DNA from: Desulfovibrio oxyclinae DSM 11498
GTDB taxonomy: Bacteria > Desulfobacterota > Desulfovibrionia > Desulfovibrionales > Desulfovibrionaceae
Direction of reading: 5' to 3'
Length of the DNA stretch: 64,000 nt
Assembly (NCBI RefSeq): GCF_000375485.1
Contig: NZ_AQXE01000004.1
Coordinates: forward strand, 1-64,000
The notes under the pieces were generated by a model that was not told where the DNA came from, did no database searches, and was given only the letters and a program-made list of their open reading frames with translations. How positions within the stretch are numbered: the first letter of the stretch is position 1; each line of letters begins with the position of its first letter. Below are positions 47,624 through 56,740 of the stretch, one piece after another. A program made the position numbers and the translations under genes.

Positions 47624-48688
47624 TTATTTACCCTCCAGGCTCTTGAGGATGGGTTCCTCGAAATCGTCCGGGGTGGGCAGGTTGCCGGGGTAGATCGGGA
47701 AGAAGTCCGAATCGGCAACCGTGCGGATGGCCAGGCGGACGTCGTCCACCATCTGGCCGAGGTTGTGTTCGACAGTCAGGAAGCGTTTGCCCTGCTTTGC
47801 CATTTCGAGCAGCGGCTCTTCCGGGAAGGGGTAGAGGGTCTTGGGCCGGAACAGGCCGACCTTCTTGCCTTCCTTGCGCATCTTGCGCACCGCGCTTTTG
47901 GCGATGCGGCCGATGGAGCCGTAGGCGCAGACCACGAGCTCGGCGTCTTCGGTGTCGAAGAGTTCGGCCTCGGCCTCTTCCTTCATGGCGTCGTACTTGT
48001 CCTGCAGCTTCATGTTCTGCCCGGCAAGCGCGCCCTCTTCGAGGAACAGGGACTTGATCAGGCGCTTTTCGCGGCCCTTGGCCCCGTCCAGACGCCAGTC
48101 CTCGCCTGCTTCCTCAACAGCATTCTCCGGCAGCCAGGGAATGATGGGTTCCTTCATCTGGCCGAGGATGGCGTCGCCAAGGACCATGACCGGGTTGCGG
48201 TATTTGAAAGCCAGTTCAAAGGCCTCGATGGTCATGTCGTAGGCTTCCTGTCCGGTGGAGGGTGCCAGCACCAGCAGGCGGTAGTCGCCGTGTCCGCCGC
48301 CGCGGGTGGACTGGTAGTAGTCGCCCTGCGCCGGACCGATGTCGCCGAGACCCGGACCGCCGCGGTTCATGTTCACGATGACGGCGGGGATCTCGGAGCC
48401 GGCCATATAGGAGATGGCTTCCTGCTTCAGGGAGACGCCCGGGCTGGAGGAGCTGGTCATGGCGCGGACGCCGCAGGCTCCGGCACCCAGCAGCATGTTC
48501 GCCGCGGCCACTTCGGATTCCGCCTGCACGAACTCGCCGCCCGCCTTGGGCAGCTCGGAACTCATGAATTCGGGGATCTCGTTCTGCGGGGTGATGGGGT
48601 AGCCGAAGAAGCACTTGCACTTGGCAGCCAGTGCTCCGCGGGATACGGCCTCGTTCCCCTTGATGAAAATTCTTTCGGGTTTGCTCAT
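47624..48688 (-). CDS. vorB: 2-oxoacid:ferredoxin oxidoreductase, alpha subunit (VorB/KorA type)
   Basis: The 354-residue protein has the KGNEAVSRGALAAKCKCFFGYPITPQNE start and TSSSSPGVSLKQEAISYMAG, typical of the alpha subunit of Vor or Kor enzymes. Its ATG follows the ferredoxin stop with no gap. Substrate is either branched 2-oxoacids or 2-oxoglutarate; the pattern with a small separate ferredoxin subunit resembles VorB. It feeds ferredoxin-dependent metabolism in a sulfate reducer. Confidence 0.88.
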   Translation of the reverse strand: MSKPERIFIKGNEAVSRGALAAKCKCFFGYPITPQNEIPEFMSSELPKAGGEFVQAESEVAAANMLLGAGACGVRAMTSSSSPGVSLKQEAISYMAGSEIPAVIVNMNRGGPGLGDIGPAQGDYYQSTRGGGHGDYRLLVLAPSTGQEAYDMTIEAFELAFKYRNPVMVLGDAILGQMKEPIIPWLPENAVEEAGEDWRLDGAKGREKRLIKSLFLEEGALAGQNMKLQDKYDAMKEEAEAELFDTEDAELVVCAYGSIGRIAKSAVRKMRKEGKKVGLFRPKTLYPFPEEPLLEMAKQGKRFLTVEHNLGQMVDDVRLAIRTVADSDFFPIYPGNLPTPDDFEEPILKSLEGK

Positions 48689-48925
48689 TTACTCGTCCCC
48701 CTTCTTCTTTTTCGGGGTTCGGTAGACCCGGATGGCGAGATCCGGGCAGATGAGGGCGCAGGATGTGCAGCCCGTACACTTTTCCATATCCGCTTCAGGT
48801 ACTTCGGCCACTTTGTAGCCGCTCTGGTTGAAGCGGTCGGATTGAACGATGATCTGGACAGGACAGACAGTGGAGCAGAGCATGCACCCCTTGCACCTGT
48901 CTTCCTGAACCGCGATTCGGGACAT
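48689..48925 (-). CDS. 2-oxoacid:ferredoxin oxidoreductase, delta subunit (2[4Fe-4S] ferredoxin)
   Basis: The 78-residue protein has two complete CxxCxxCxxxCP clusters (Cys11, 14, 17, 21 and Cys50, 53, 56, 60). It carries electrons from the TPP site to soluble ferredoxin. It is the first gene of the delta-alpha-beta-gamma operon, and the alpha subunit follows with no gap. Confidence 0.93.
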   Translation of the reverse strand: MSRIAVQEDRCKGCMLCSTVCPVQIIVQSDRFNQSGYKVAEVPEADMEKCTGCTSCALICPDLAIRVYRTPKKKKGDE

Positions 48926-48960
48926 AGCGAACTCCTTGCGCTGCGTTGTGCGACATCAGC

Positions 48961-50049
48961 TCATCGAATGAGCATGGCGTCACCGTATGAAAAGAAGCGA
49001 AATCCGTGCTTCAGTGCGTCCTTGTAGGCATCCATGACGGGTTCTCTTCCAGCTAGGGCAGACACCATAATAATGAGGCTGGATTCTGGCAAATGGAAAT
49101 TGGTCAACATGCAGTCCACCACGTTGAATTCATAGCCGGGCGTGATGAAGATGTCGGTCTCGCCCTTGAACTCCGTGATGTCCCCGGCCTCGCGGTACAT
49201 GCCTTCCAGCGTGCGGGCGCTGGTGGTGCCCACGGCCAGCACCGGGCGGCCTTCGGCCTTGGCGCGGCGCACGGCTTCGGCGGTCTCGGCGGGCACTTCG
49301 ATGTATTCCGAATGCATGACGTGGTTGCGGATGTCGCGCTCGCGTACCGGGCTGAAGGTGCCGTAGCCCACGTAGAGCGTCACCTCGGCCCACTCGTGCC
49401 CGGCATCTTTGATGCGTTCGCGTACGTCCGGAGTGAAGTGCAGGCCCGCCGTGGGGGCGGCCATGGATCCGGCCTTGTCGTCGCGGCAGTAGACTGTCTG
49501 GTAGCGTTCAGCGTCGTTCTCGTCGCTCGGGCGCGTGATGTACGGCGGCAGCGGCAGGCAGCCGATGCGACCCAGAACGGCTTCCAGATCGCCGCGCCAT
49601 TCGATTTCCACCACCCATTTGCCGAAGTCGCCGCGCTCCTTGGGAATGAGGCGGAAGTCCTCGGAAAAGGTGATGAGATCACGCGGCTTGGGCGACTTGG
49701 AGGCGCGCAGGAGTCCCTGCACCCGGGCCTTTTTCCAGCCTGACGCGCCCTGTGCGCTGATGATGCGCGGCAGCGGCGTGAGCAGCAGGAATTCCACCTT
49801 GCCGCCCGTGGGCTTGGTACCGAAGACGCGGGCCGGGATGACGCGCGAGTTGTTGGCCACCAGCAGCGCCCCTTCGGGCAGATAGTCCGGCAGGTCCTTG
49901 AAGTCGGCCGCGGTGCAGCGGCCGGTGTCCTTGTCCAGCACCATCAGCTTCGACGCATCCCTGCGCTGGGCAGGCTGCTGCGCAATTCGGTCCTCGGGCA
50001 GGTCGAAGTGATAGTTCTTGAGATCGTATTGTGCGGGTATTTTGCTCAT
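48961..50049 (-). CDS. queA: tRNA preQ1(34) S-adenosylmethionine ribosyltransferase-isomerase
   Basis: The 362-residue protein matches QueA end to end: FDLPEDRIAQQPAQRRDASKL (in part, near residue 15-35), PAEHYGT-like PTAGLHFTPDVRER, HVGYGTF-type LYVGYGTFSPVRERDI, and the closing NFHLPESSLIIMVSALAGREPVM. It transfers the ribose of SAM to preQ1 in tRNA to make epoxyqueuosine. It is upstream of the Vor operon by 36 bases on the same strand. No preQ1 riboswitch was seen before it. Confidence 0.95.
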   Translation of the reverse strand: MSKIPAQYDLKNYHFDLPEDRIAQQPAQRRDASKLMVLDKDTGRCTAADFKDLPDYLPEGALLVANNSRVIPARVFGTKPTGGKVEFLLLTPLPRIISAQGASGWKKARVQGLLRASKSPKPRDLITFSEDFRLIPKERGDFGKWVVEIEWRGDLEAVLGRIGCLPLPPYITRPSDENDAERYQTVYCRDDKAGSMAAPTAGLHFTPDVRERIKDAGHEWAEVTLYVGYGTFSPVRERDIRNHVMHSEYIEVPAETAEAVRRAKAEGRPVLAVGTTSARTLEGMYREAGDITEFKGETDIFITPGYEFNVVDCMLTNFHLPESSLIIMVSALAGREPVMDAYKDALKHGFRFFSYGDAMLIR

Positions 50050-50200
50050 GATGTTTTTTCCAGTGGGGAGGCGATACTATTTCCGTTTGCAATCCCTTGC
50101 AAGCACAGGTATTTTCCCATGATTCCAATCCGTTGCGGAAATCGGCCCCTGGTGTGCCCCAATCCCTTGAAATTACGCGCAATCGTGGTATTTGAAACAG

Positions 50201-50884
50201 ATGAATCTGTTATCGGTGTCGGAGATATCCCGGATGACTCGGATCCCCGCTCCAACCGCGCGGCGTTACGCCTCGCTGTTCAAGGATTTTCTTTGCGGGA
50301 CAAAGGTCGGTCGCGTCACCAAGTATCCCGAGGAATCGGTGCAGGTCTTCAACCGGATTTCCCAGTTGTATTCCGAAGGGCGGGTCACCCATGAGATCGA
50401 GGAGATCCTCAGGGGCGAGTTGCCACGGACCGTGGAGGTGGAAGGGTCTCAGCCGGCGCCCTGCGTGCCTTCACCTTCGGCACAGTCCGGCGAGCTGGCG
50501 CAGTCCTTTTCGGACATCATGGAGCGCGTGGCGGACTGCATGGAGACCATGGCGGACCAGCGGCGACTCATCGAGCGCCAGCAGGAAGACGTGCAGAAGC
50601 TCAAGACCGCCTTCGTGATGCTGGCCCGGAGCCAGAAGCGGCTCAAGGAGCTGCCGCAGGCAGAGCCGGTGCCGCAGGATGTCCTTGAAAACTGGCGGCG
50701 TCTGGAAGAGAAGGACCGCGAGCTTGAGGAAACGGCCATGAGCCTTTCGCTGGACACTTCCGACATCAAGGCCAAGCTCCAGACCCTCGAATCCGAACTG
50801 GTGCGGCTGCGCCGGGACCGCCGGGACATGGAAAAACATCTTCAGGAAAAAATCGAACGTCTTAAATCCGACCTCAACTCCTAA
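50201..50884 (+). CDS. MerR-like HTH protein with long coiled coil
   Basis: The 227-residue protein has an N-terminal MerR-type HTH (LLSVSEISRMTRIPAPTARRYASLF, about residues 3-27, with the wing near VTKYPEESVQVF) and a coiled coil that covers about 85-225. It has no effector domain. It looks like a DNA-binding protein that could link DNA to another structure. ATG at 50201 is chosen over TTG at 50192. It leads a run of genes with a lipoprotein, coaBC and an unknown gene. It is divergent from queA. Confidence 0.78.
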   Translation: MNLLSVSEISRMTRIPAPTARRYASLFKDFLCGTKVGRVTKYPEESVQVFNRISQLYSEGRVTHEIEEILRGELPRTVEVEGSQPAPCVPSPSAQSGELAQSFSDIMERVADCMETMADQRRLIERQQEDVQKLKTAFVMLARSQKRLKELPQAEPVPQDVLENWRRLEEKDRELEETAMSLSLDTSDIKAKLQTLESELVRLRRDRRDMEKHLQEKIERLKSDLNS

Positions 50885-50898
50885 GGACGGGGAGCGTC

Positions 50899-51378
50899 AT
50901 GCGTCATTTCATCAAGCTTTTCATCGTTGTCGCCGCACTGGGCCTTTTCGCGGGCTGCGCCCCCAAATCCACGGGCAGCGGCGGTGCACCGGGCGAGTCC
51001 GGCTCGCAGTCCGAGTACACGGACACCAACTACTATTACGACTTTCAGGACATCCTGATCCCGCGTGAGCTGGAGTACGTCGACGAGGAATCCTACACCC
51101 TCGACAACCGCAAGTTCCGCGCGGGCATCATGAAGTTCAAGGGCCGCGTGGTGGTTCAGGACCTCATCCGCTTCTTTCTGAACAACATGGCCAAGGACAA
51201 CTGGGAAAAGATCGCCTCGGTCAAGGGCAAGATCTCCGTGCTGTCCTTCGAGAAGTTCAACAAGAGCTGCATCATTCAGATCGAGGACACCTTCGGCAGC
51301 GCCAAGGTGACCATCATCGCGGTGGAGGCCAAGGAAGCACAGTCCTCGGCCCCCTCCATTTCCGATTTAGAGGAATAA
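50899..51378 (+). CDS. Lipoprotein of unknown function
   Basis: The 159-residue protein has a signal with lipobox LFAGC (Cys20), a Gly/Ser linker, and a domain from about 45 with IPRELEYVDEESYTLDNRKFRAGIMKFKGRV (in part). This is a beta-rich fold that looks conserved in desulfovibrios; I do not recognise a named family. The ATG has GGGGAG upstream and starts 14 bases after the MerR-like gene. It overlaps the coaBC start by one base (TAATG). Confidence 0.78.
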   Translation: MRHFIKLFIVVAALGLFAGCAPKSTGSGGAPGESGSQSEYTDTNYYYDFQDILIPRELEYVDEESYTLDNRKFRAGIMKFKGRVVVQDLIRFFLNNMAKDNWEKIASVKGKISVLSFEKFNKSCIIQIEDTFGSAKVTIIAVEAKEAQSSAPSISDLEE

Positions 51379-52589
51379 TGCGCGAACACTACCGTTTCGG
51401 CGGGTTCATGGGCCGCCGCGTGCATCTCGGTGTTTCGGGGAGCATTGCGGCCTTCAAGTCGCTTGAACTGTTGCGCTCGCTTCAGGAGTGCGACTGTTCG
51501 GTCTCCGCAACCGTGACGGACGCGGCCGCCAAGTTCGTGACCCCGCTCTCCTTCGAGGCGCTGGGTGCATCCCCGGTCTACCAGGGCATGTTCGACACCG
51601 GTCCCGACACCTCCTTTGCGCACCTCGAACCCGGTCAGGTGGCAGACGCGTTGGCGCTGGTTCCGGCATCGGCGGACATCATCGGCAAGGTGGCGGGCGG
51701 CATCGCGGACACCATGCTCTCCTGTCAGGCCATGGCTTTTCGCGGCCCCAAGCTGGTGGTCCCGGCCATGAATCCGGCCATGTGGGCCTCTCCGGCGGTG
51801 CAGCGCAACTGGGCGCAGCTGGCCGAGGACGGCTGGGAGTGCATGGAGCCGGTTTCCGGCAACGTGGCCTGCGGCGACACCGGCAAGGGCAAGATGCCCG
51901 ATGTGGAGACCATCCACCTGCACATTCTGCGCATGCTCACGGAAAAGGACCTCGCGGGCACCCGCGTGCTGGTGACCCTCGGCCCCACCCGTGAACAGTG
52001 GGACGCCGTGCGTTTCTGGTCCAACCCGTCCAGCGGCACCATGGGCGCGTGCATGGCCGTGGCCGCATGGCTTCGCGGCGCGGACGTCCATGTGGTGCGT
52101 GGGCCGGTGGACATCGAATTTCCCGAGTCGATCGCGGTGCATCGCGTCACCTCGGCGCTCGAAATGCATCAGGCCTGCATGGACCTGTGGCCCGATACGG
52201 ACGTGGGCGTGGCAACGGCGGCGGTTGCCGACTTCCGGCCCGTGCCGCACGGTACCGAAAAGTTCAAGAAGTCCGGAGCGGGCGAACTGACGGTGCGCTT
52301 CGAGTCCAACCCAGACATCCTGCGCTCCATGGGCGAGGACAAGGGCGACAGGCGGCTCATCGGCTTTGCGGCCGAGACCGGCGACCCGCGTTCCGAGGCC
52401 CTTCGCAAGCTGGAGAGCAAGCATCTCGACCTCATCGCGGCCAATCGCATCGACAGCGAAGGCAGCGGCTTCGGCACCCGGACGAATGAGATGTTCGTCG
52501 CCTGTGCCGATGGTCGGCGCGAAACCTGGCCCCTGTTGCCGAAAACCGAAGTGGCGTGGCGTTTATGGGATCTGCTGCCGACAGGCTGA
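51378..52589 (+). CDS. coaBC: Bifunctional phosphopantothenoylcysteine decarboxylase / phosphopantothenate-cysteine ligase
   Basis: The 403-residue protein has the CoaC flavin part (1-190; VSGSIAAFKSLELLR, PAMNPAMWASP) and the CoaB part (190-403; GPTREQWDAVRFWSNPSSGTMG, DVHVVRGP). It makes phosphopantetheine for CoA. The ATG overlaps the lipoprotein stop. CoaB's VRF-W-SN-x-SSG is somewhat different from the E. coli ISNRSSG but keeps key residues. The next gene starts inside its end. Confidence 0.93.
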   Translation: MREHYRFGGFMGRRVHLGVSGSIAAFKSLELLRSLQECDCSVSATVTDAAAKFVTPLSFEALGASPVYQGMFDTGPDTSFAHLEPGQVADALALVPASADIIGKVAGGIADTMLSCQAMAFRGPKLVVPAMNPAMWASPAVQRNWAQLAEDGWECMEPVSGNVACGDTGKGKMPDVETIHLHILRMLTEKDLAGTRVLVTLGPTREQWDAVRFWSNPSSGTMGACMAVAAWLRGADVHVVRGPVDIEFPESIAVHRVTSALEMHQACMDLWPDTDVGVATAAVADFRPVPHGTEKFKKSGAGELTVRFESNPDILRSMGEDKGDRRLIGFAAETGDPRSEALRKLESKHLDLIAANRIDSEGSGFGTRTNEMFVACADGRRETWPLLPKTEVAWRLWDLLPTG

Positions 52590-53161
52590 ACATACCGGAG
52601 CACCTGAGACCGTGGCATTCCGCCGGGTTGGAGTACCTGCTTCCTTCCGGGAAAGGGGATTCCCCTGCCGCGGATTCTTCTGGCGTGCAGCAGAGTGGGG
52701 CCGGTGAAGCCCCGGCGCGCGTGGAGCTTTCCAAAGCATGGGAGGCCGTGCTGTCCAAGTCTCCGGCCTCCCCCAAGGTTGCCTGGACCTATTTCCAGCT
52801 CGGATTCGACCTGTGCGGACAGGCGGACCCGACGCGCGGACAGCTGCTGCGACAGATCATCGCCCACCTGCGATGGCCCAAGGGCTCTTCCGGATTCCTG
52901 CCCGTGGGGTTGCCCAAGGGAGGGAACATCGTTCCCGAGCCGGCCGCCTTCTGGACCGGCATCGAACGCCTCGGTGCCAGCGACATCGTCTGCCTCGGAC
53001 ATGAGGCCGCCCAAGTCCTGTGTACGGACTACGCAGGCCAGCAAACCGTAAATCTCTCCCCCTACACCCTGCACGTGCTGCCGTCTCTCGACGAGCTCGG
53101 CCCCATGCTGCCGCACGACCGCCTGCTGCATCTCGACAGGCTCGCGGCCATCCGCTTCTGA
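52556..53161 (+). CDS. Hypothetical protein overlapping coaBC
   Basis: I do not recognise this 201-residue protein. It has no signal or membrane helix. The last 60 residues (FWTGIERLGASDIVCLGHEAAQVLC) have a weak likeness to the end of the uracil-DNA glycosylase fold, where a loop of the form IVxLG is followed by a helix. No catalytic motif is present. It overlaps the end of coaBC by 34 bases in another frame. GTG at 52556 or ATG at 52565 are possible starts, neither with a strong binding site. The reading frame is long and codon use is normal, so it is likely real. Confidence 0.65.
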   Translation: MAFMGSAADRLNIPEHLRPWHSAGLEYLLPSGKGDSPAADSSGVQQSGAGEAPARVELSKAWEAVLSKSPASPKVAWTYFQLGFDLCGQADPTRGQLLRQIIAHLRWPKGSSGFLPVGLPKGGNIVPEPAAFWTGIERLGASDIVCLGHEAAQVLCTDYAGQQTVNLSPYTLHVLPSLDELGPMLPHDRLLHLDRLAAIRF

Positions 53162-53335
53162 GCCGCTCCCGATCTCCTGATTCCGTCTTTCATGCCTTTC
53201 GGCTGCTTCGGCAGCGAAAAGCCATTTATTACAACAAAGTTTCCTTGAGGGTACTACCTCACAAAATCGTGCCTACTTGCGCGAAAAATACCATTTGATA
53301 GGAAGAGGGAAATCTTCGCAAGCAAAGGAGCGCAA

Positions 53336-54163
53336 ATGGATATCAGAATAGACGAGGAAAAGTGTACGAAATGCGGTGAGTGCGTGCAGGAATGTCCGAT
53401 GTACTTCATCCGGATGCCTGAGGAAGGCGTGCCTTTCATGCCGCAGGAGGTGCAGGACCAGTGTTTCGCCTGTCAGCATTGCATGACCGTCTGTAAGTTC
53501 GGCGCATTGTCGCTCACCGGATTCGATCCCGAAGACGCGGAAACGCTCGACGGCTATGAGCCGGACCCGGATAACGTGGAGATGCTCATCAAGTCGCGCC
53601 GCAGCATCCGCCGCTACAAAAACGAAGCCGTGGAGCCGGAAACCCTTTCACGACTCATGGAGGTGCTGTCCTACGCGCCCACGGGCAAGAACCATCAGAG
53701 CGTGCTCTACACGCTGGTGGACGACCCGAAAGTGATGGGCTCCATCGCTGAGAGGACCTATGAGGCCATCCGCGGACACCGCGATGCGGGCACCATCCCG
53801 GAAGGACTGGAGTTTTTCTCCATGGCCGTGGATTGCCGGGACAACGGCAAGGACATCATCTTCCGCGAAGCGCCGCACATGCTCATCGCCTCGGCACCCA
53901 AGACCGCCCCGGCGGGCAACGCCGATACCCACATCGGGCTGACCACCTTCGAGGTCATGGCCAACGCCCTCGGGCTGGGCACGCTGTGGTGCGGTTTTGC
54001 CAAGTGGGCCTTTTTGCACTTCGCGACGGACGTCTACAAATCCTTCGGAATCCCGGAGGACCACGAACTCGGGTACGTGTTGATGTTCGGCAAGCCGGCC
54101 GTGCGCTATCCGCGTCTGGTGCAGCGCGACGGAACGGTGAACGTGAATCGCGTCACCGCTTAG
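53336..54163 (+). CDS. Ferredoxin-nitroreductase fusion flavoprotein
   Basis: The 275-residue protein has two [4Fe-4S] clusters at the N-terminus (Cys10, 13, 16, 20 and Cys43, 46, 49, 53). The FMN-binding nitroreductase domain starts at about 84 with IKSRRSIRRYKNEAVEP and has YAPTGKNHQS and ALGLGTLWCGFA. It passes electrons from the clusters to FMN for reduction of an unknown substrate. AAAGGAG lies before the ATG. It is a single-gene unit with a terminator at 54189. Confidence 0.92.
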   Translation: MDIRIDEEKCTKCGECVQECPMYFIRMPEEGVPFMPQEVQDQCFACQHCMTVCKFGALSLTGFDPEDAETLDGYEPDPDNVEMLIKSRRSIRRYKNEAVEPETLSRLMEVLSYAPTGKNHQSVLYTLVDDPKVMGSIAERTYEAIRGHRDAGTIPEGLEFFSMAVDCRDNGKDIIFREAPHMLIASAPKTAPAGNADTHIGLTTFEVMANALGLGTLWCGFAKWAFLHFATDVYKSFGIPEDHELGYVLMFGKPAVRYPRLVQRDGTVNVNRVTA

Positions 54164-54188
54164 AGAGAAATAGCCATTACCCTGTTTC

Positions 54189-54221
54189 GCCCCGTCCGCC
54201 CTGTTGCGGACGGGGCTTTTT
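54189..54221 (+). terminator. Rho-independent terminator after the nitroreductase gene
   Basis: An 11-base stem GCCCCGTCCGC / GCGGACGGGGC with a 6-base loop is followed by TTTTT. Confidence 0.93.
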
Positions 54222-54296
54222 GCTTCCGGGACTGCACGGTTGTGCAAAATTTGCGTTTTTCTTGCGCCGTGCGCATGGGTGGTTATGATGATCAAC

Positions 54297-55034
54297 ATGA
54301 AATACGCAGGTATCGACGGATGCAGGGCCGGATGGGTTGCGGTCACCATTGACGGCGAAGGCAATCCGGAAAGCACCGTCTACAACACCATGGAAGATTG
54401 CTGGGAGGCACTGCGCGATGCACAGTGCGTGCTAGTGGACATGCCTGTTGGACTTCCTTGGAGAGAGCAGCCCTTCCGCGAGGCGGACAGGGTGGCTCGC
54501 TCCATGCTCGGCAAGCGTCGCTCCAGCATCTTCAACTGCCCGGTCAGGGATGCGGTCTACGCCGGGGCCTATGAGGAAGCTGCCGCGATCACCCGTGATC
54601 AGACCGGTAAGGGGCTCAGCAAACAGTCGTGGATGCTGACGCCGCGCATCCGGGAACTGGACGGACTGCTGCGACGCGATGAAGCGGCCCGGGCAACCAT
54701 TCGGGAATCCCACCCCGAGTTGGCCTTCAGCTTTGCATCCGGTGCTCCGGCGACGTGGTACAAGAAGCATCCGCTCGGTTTTCTGGAACGGCTGACCCTC
54801 ATGAACGATCTGATGCCGGAGGCCGAGGAATTCCTCAAGGGCGCCTGCTCCCGCTATACCGCCAAGACACTCGCCTGCGACGACGTGGTGGACGCGCTCA
54901 TGCTCGCGCTTACCGCCAGGGCTTCCGGCGGCGCCCTTCTTTCCCTGCCGGAGAATCCCCCGGAGGATCAGGTGGGGCTGCCCATGGCGATCTGGTATCA
55001 CGACTTTGAAACGCCGCCCGATGATGCGGCATGA
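54297..55034 (+). CDS. DUF429 family protein (predicted RNase H-like nuclease)
   Basis: The 245-residue protein has the DUF429 start YAGIDGCRAGWVA (with an Asp for metal binding), the VDMPVGLP block, ESHPELAFSF, and the final DDVVDALMLALTA. The family has an RNase H fold and is predicted to be a nuclease; its biology is unknown. The start is uncertain between ATG at 54297 and ATG at 54285. Its stop overlaps the upstream frame of the next gene. Confidence 0.85.
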   Translation: MKYAGIDGCRAGWVAVTIDGEGNPESTVYNTMEDCWEALRDAQCVLVDMPVGLPWREQPFREADRVARSMLGKRRSSIFNCPVRDAVYAGAYEEAAAITRDQTGKGLSKQSWMLTPRIRELDGLLRRDEAARATIRESHPELAFSFASGAPATWYKKHPLGFLERLTLMNDLMPEAEEFLKGACSRYTAKTLACDDVVDALMLALTARASGGALLSLPENPPEDQVGLPMAIWYHDFETPPDDAA

Positions 55035-55051
55035 ATACGGATGGTAATACG

Positions 55052-56233
55052 ATGAAACGCGTGATCAGAACCGTGATTATGCTGACTGCGGCCGCGTTTG
55101 CGGCCACGGGGTGCGCCGTGGGGCCGCGGTCGCCCGAGGTGCCGGAGATGGACGTGACCTTTGCGCCCCAGAAGGGCGATTTTCTTGCGCTGGACGGCAG
55201 CCGCCTGTCGTTGCAGACGGTTGTGGAAGGGTTGGAAGGCGCGGATTACGTGGTCATCGGCGAAGGGCACACCAACGCCTGCGACCACAAGATGCAGCAG
55301 GCGCTTCTGCAAGGTCTTTCCCGCAACGGGCGGCCGCTCTCTCTTGGCCTTGAGATGATCGGCGTGGACAAGCAGCCGGTGCTGGACGATTTCGGCAAGG
55401 GGCAGGTTCGTGTTGAGGCGCTCGAAGAGGAACTGGACTGGAAAAAGCGCTGGGGATACCCTTTTGAGCTGTTCCGCGGTCACTTCGAACTGGCCGAGAA
55501 ACGCTGTCTGCCGGTGGCGGGTATCAACGTCCCGCCTGACGTGGTCCGCAAAGTAAGCGAAGAGGGTGTGGAAAAGCTCGACTCCCTTGAGGCCTCGTAC
55601 ATGCCGGAGGAAGTCGTCATGCCGCCGCAGGAGCAGCGCGATTCCCTCATGGAAGTGCTGGCTCTGCACGAAGGGGGCGACGAGGCGGACGAGGAACGCG
55701 CGGAGCGGTTTCTGTACATCCAGTCCGTCTGGGACTCCATGATGGCCGAGCAGGCGGTCAAGCTGCGCGCCCGCTACGACTGGCCCGTGGTCGTGGTGGC
55801 CGGCGGCGGGCATGTGGAATACGGTTGGGGCATCCCGGACCGCATCCGCAGGCTTGACCCCGATGCCGTGGTCATGACCGTCATGCCGTGGCGCGGCAGG
55901 GAGTACGATCCCGATGCCGCGGATTATTCCTTTTATTGTCCCAGTTCCTATGAAAGCCGCCTCGGCGCGAAGTTGGTCCGGGGGGCCAGAGGGGTCTACG
56001 TGGAGTCCGTGAAGCGCGATTCCCGCGCCTATCGTGCCGGCCTGCGGCCCAACATGGTCATCGTCGAGGCGCAGGGGATCCCGGTCAAGGAACTGTTCGA
56101 CATCCACCGCGCGGGCAAGAAGGCCCATGACAACGACGCGAGCCTCATATTCACCACCCGTCTGGGCGGCGAGGAATATACCCATGACTTCGGACCGCTC
56201 GGCAGCCGCAACTCCAAGGAGCAGAATAAATGA
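55052..56233 (+). CDS. ChaN-type haem-binding-like lipoprotein with C-terminal PDZ domain
   Basis: The 393-residue protein has a lipoprotein signal (lipobox AATGC, Cys21) and a ChaN domain (about 40-280) with VVIGEGHTNACDH, LGLEMIGVDKQ and AGGGHVEYGWGIP. ChaN proteins bind haem or iron in some Gram-negatives. A PDZ domain follows (about 290-375), seen in VYVESVKRDSRAYRAGLRPNMVIVEAQG. ATG at 55052 is chosen for the signal and GGATGG; ATG at 55031 overlaps the stop of the DUF429 gene. It overlaps the next gene by 4 bases (ATGA). Confidence 0.85.
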   Translation: MKRVIRTVIMLTAAAFAATGCAVGPRSPEVPEMDVTFAPQKGDFLALDGSRLSLQTVVEGLEGADYVVIGEGHTNACDHKMQQALLQGLSRNGRPLSLGLEMIGVDKQPVLDDFGKGQVRVEALEEELDWKKRWGYPFELFRGHFELAEKRCLPVAGINVPPDVVRKVSEEGVEKLDSLEASYMPEEVVMPPQEQRDSLMEVLALHEGGDEADEERAERFLYIQSVWDSMMAEQAVKLRARYDWPVVVVAGGGHVEYGWGIPDRIRRLDPDAVVMTVMPWRGREYDPDAADYSFYCPSSYESRLGAKLVRGARGVYVESVKRDSRAYRAGLRPNMVIVEAQGIPVKELFDIHRAGKKAHDNDASLIFTTRLGGEEYTHDFGPLGSRNSKEQNK

Positions 56234-56691
56234 TCCGCAGAATCCTTTTCATCGTGCTGGCCATGCTGACGCTGGTGGCCTGCAAGGACGAGATGCGTCA
56301 GTACTTCCCGCAGACCATGGCCGGAATGGAGCTTTCGGACTACAAGAGCGGGTCCGATGCGGCCGAGGAAATGAACCGGCTGCACGGCAAGAGCATCGAG
56401 GCCGAAGCCGTGGCCGTTGCGCGTTACGCGGACGGAGCGGCGGAACTCTGGATTTCCCGCGCGAAGGACGGAAGGGAGGCCCGTCGTCAGACCGGCAAGA
56501 TGGTGCACCTGATGTTCGAGAACCCCAAGTCACCGTTTTCCTATATGAAACGTTTCGAATTCGAGGGCGTGCCCATCTATCCATTCACCGGCATGGGCAA
56601 GCGGCACCTCGTGTTTTTCCGTGGCGATCTGATCTACTGGGTCACGGTGTCGCCGGAGGCGTCCGAGCAGGCCCTTGCGGATGTGTTCTAG
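56230..56691 (+). CDS. Lipoprotein of unknown function
   Basis: The 153-residue protein has a lipobox (LTLVAC, Cys18) and a domain that is beta-rich and positive in the middle (GAAELWISRAKDGREARRQTGKMVHLMF, in part). I do not recognise it. It overlaps the ChaN-PDZ gene by ATGA, so it is translationally coupled and likely a partner in the same envelope process. mutM starts 50 bases later. Confidence 0.78.
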   Translation: MIRRILFIVLAMLTLVACKDEMRQYFPQTMAGMELSDYKSGSDAAEEMNRLHGKSIEAEAVAVARYADGAAELWISRAKDGREARRQTGKMVHLMFENPKSPFSYMKRFEFEGVPIYPFTGMGKRHLVFFRGDLIYWVTVSPEASEQALADVF

Positions 56692-56740
56692 CCGGATTCC
56701 CCGCCTTTTCCCCGCTGCGGATTTAAGGTAGTCAACGTTC

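Noticed and set aside
50050..50190. preQ1 riboswitch before queA
   Set aside because: The minus-strand leader shows no stem-loop with the conserved A-rich tail and anti-Shine-Dalgarno layout of preQ1-I or preQ1-II.
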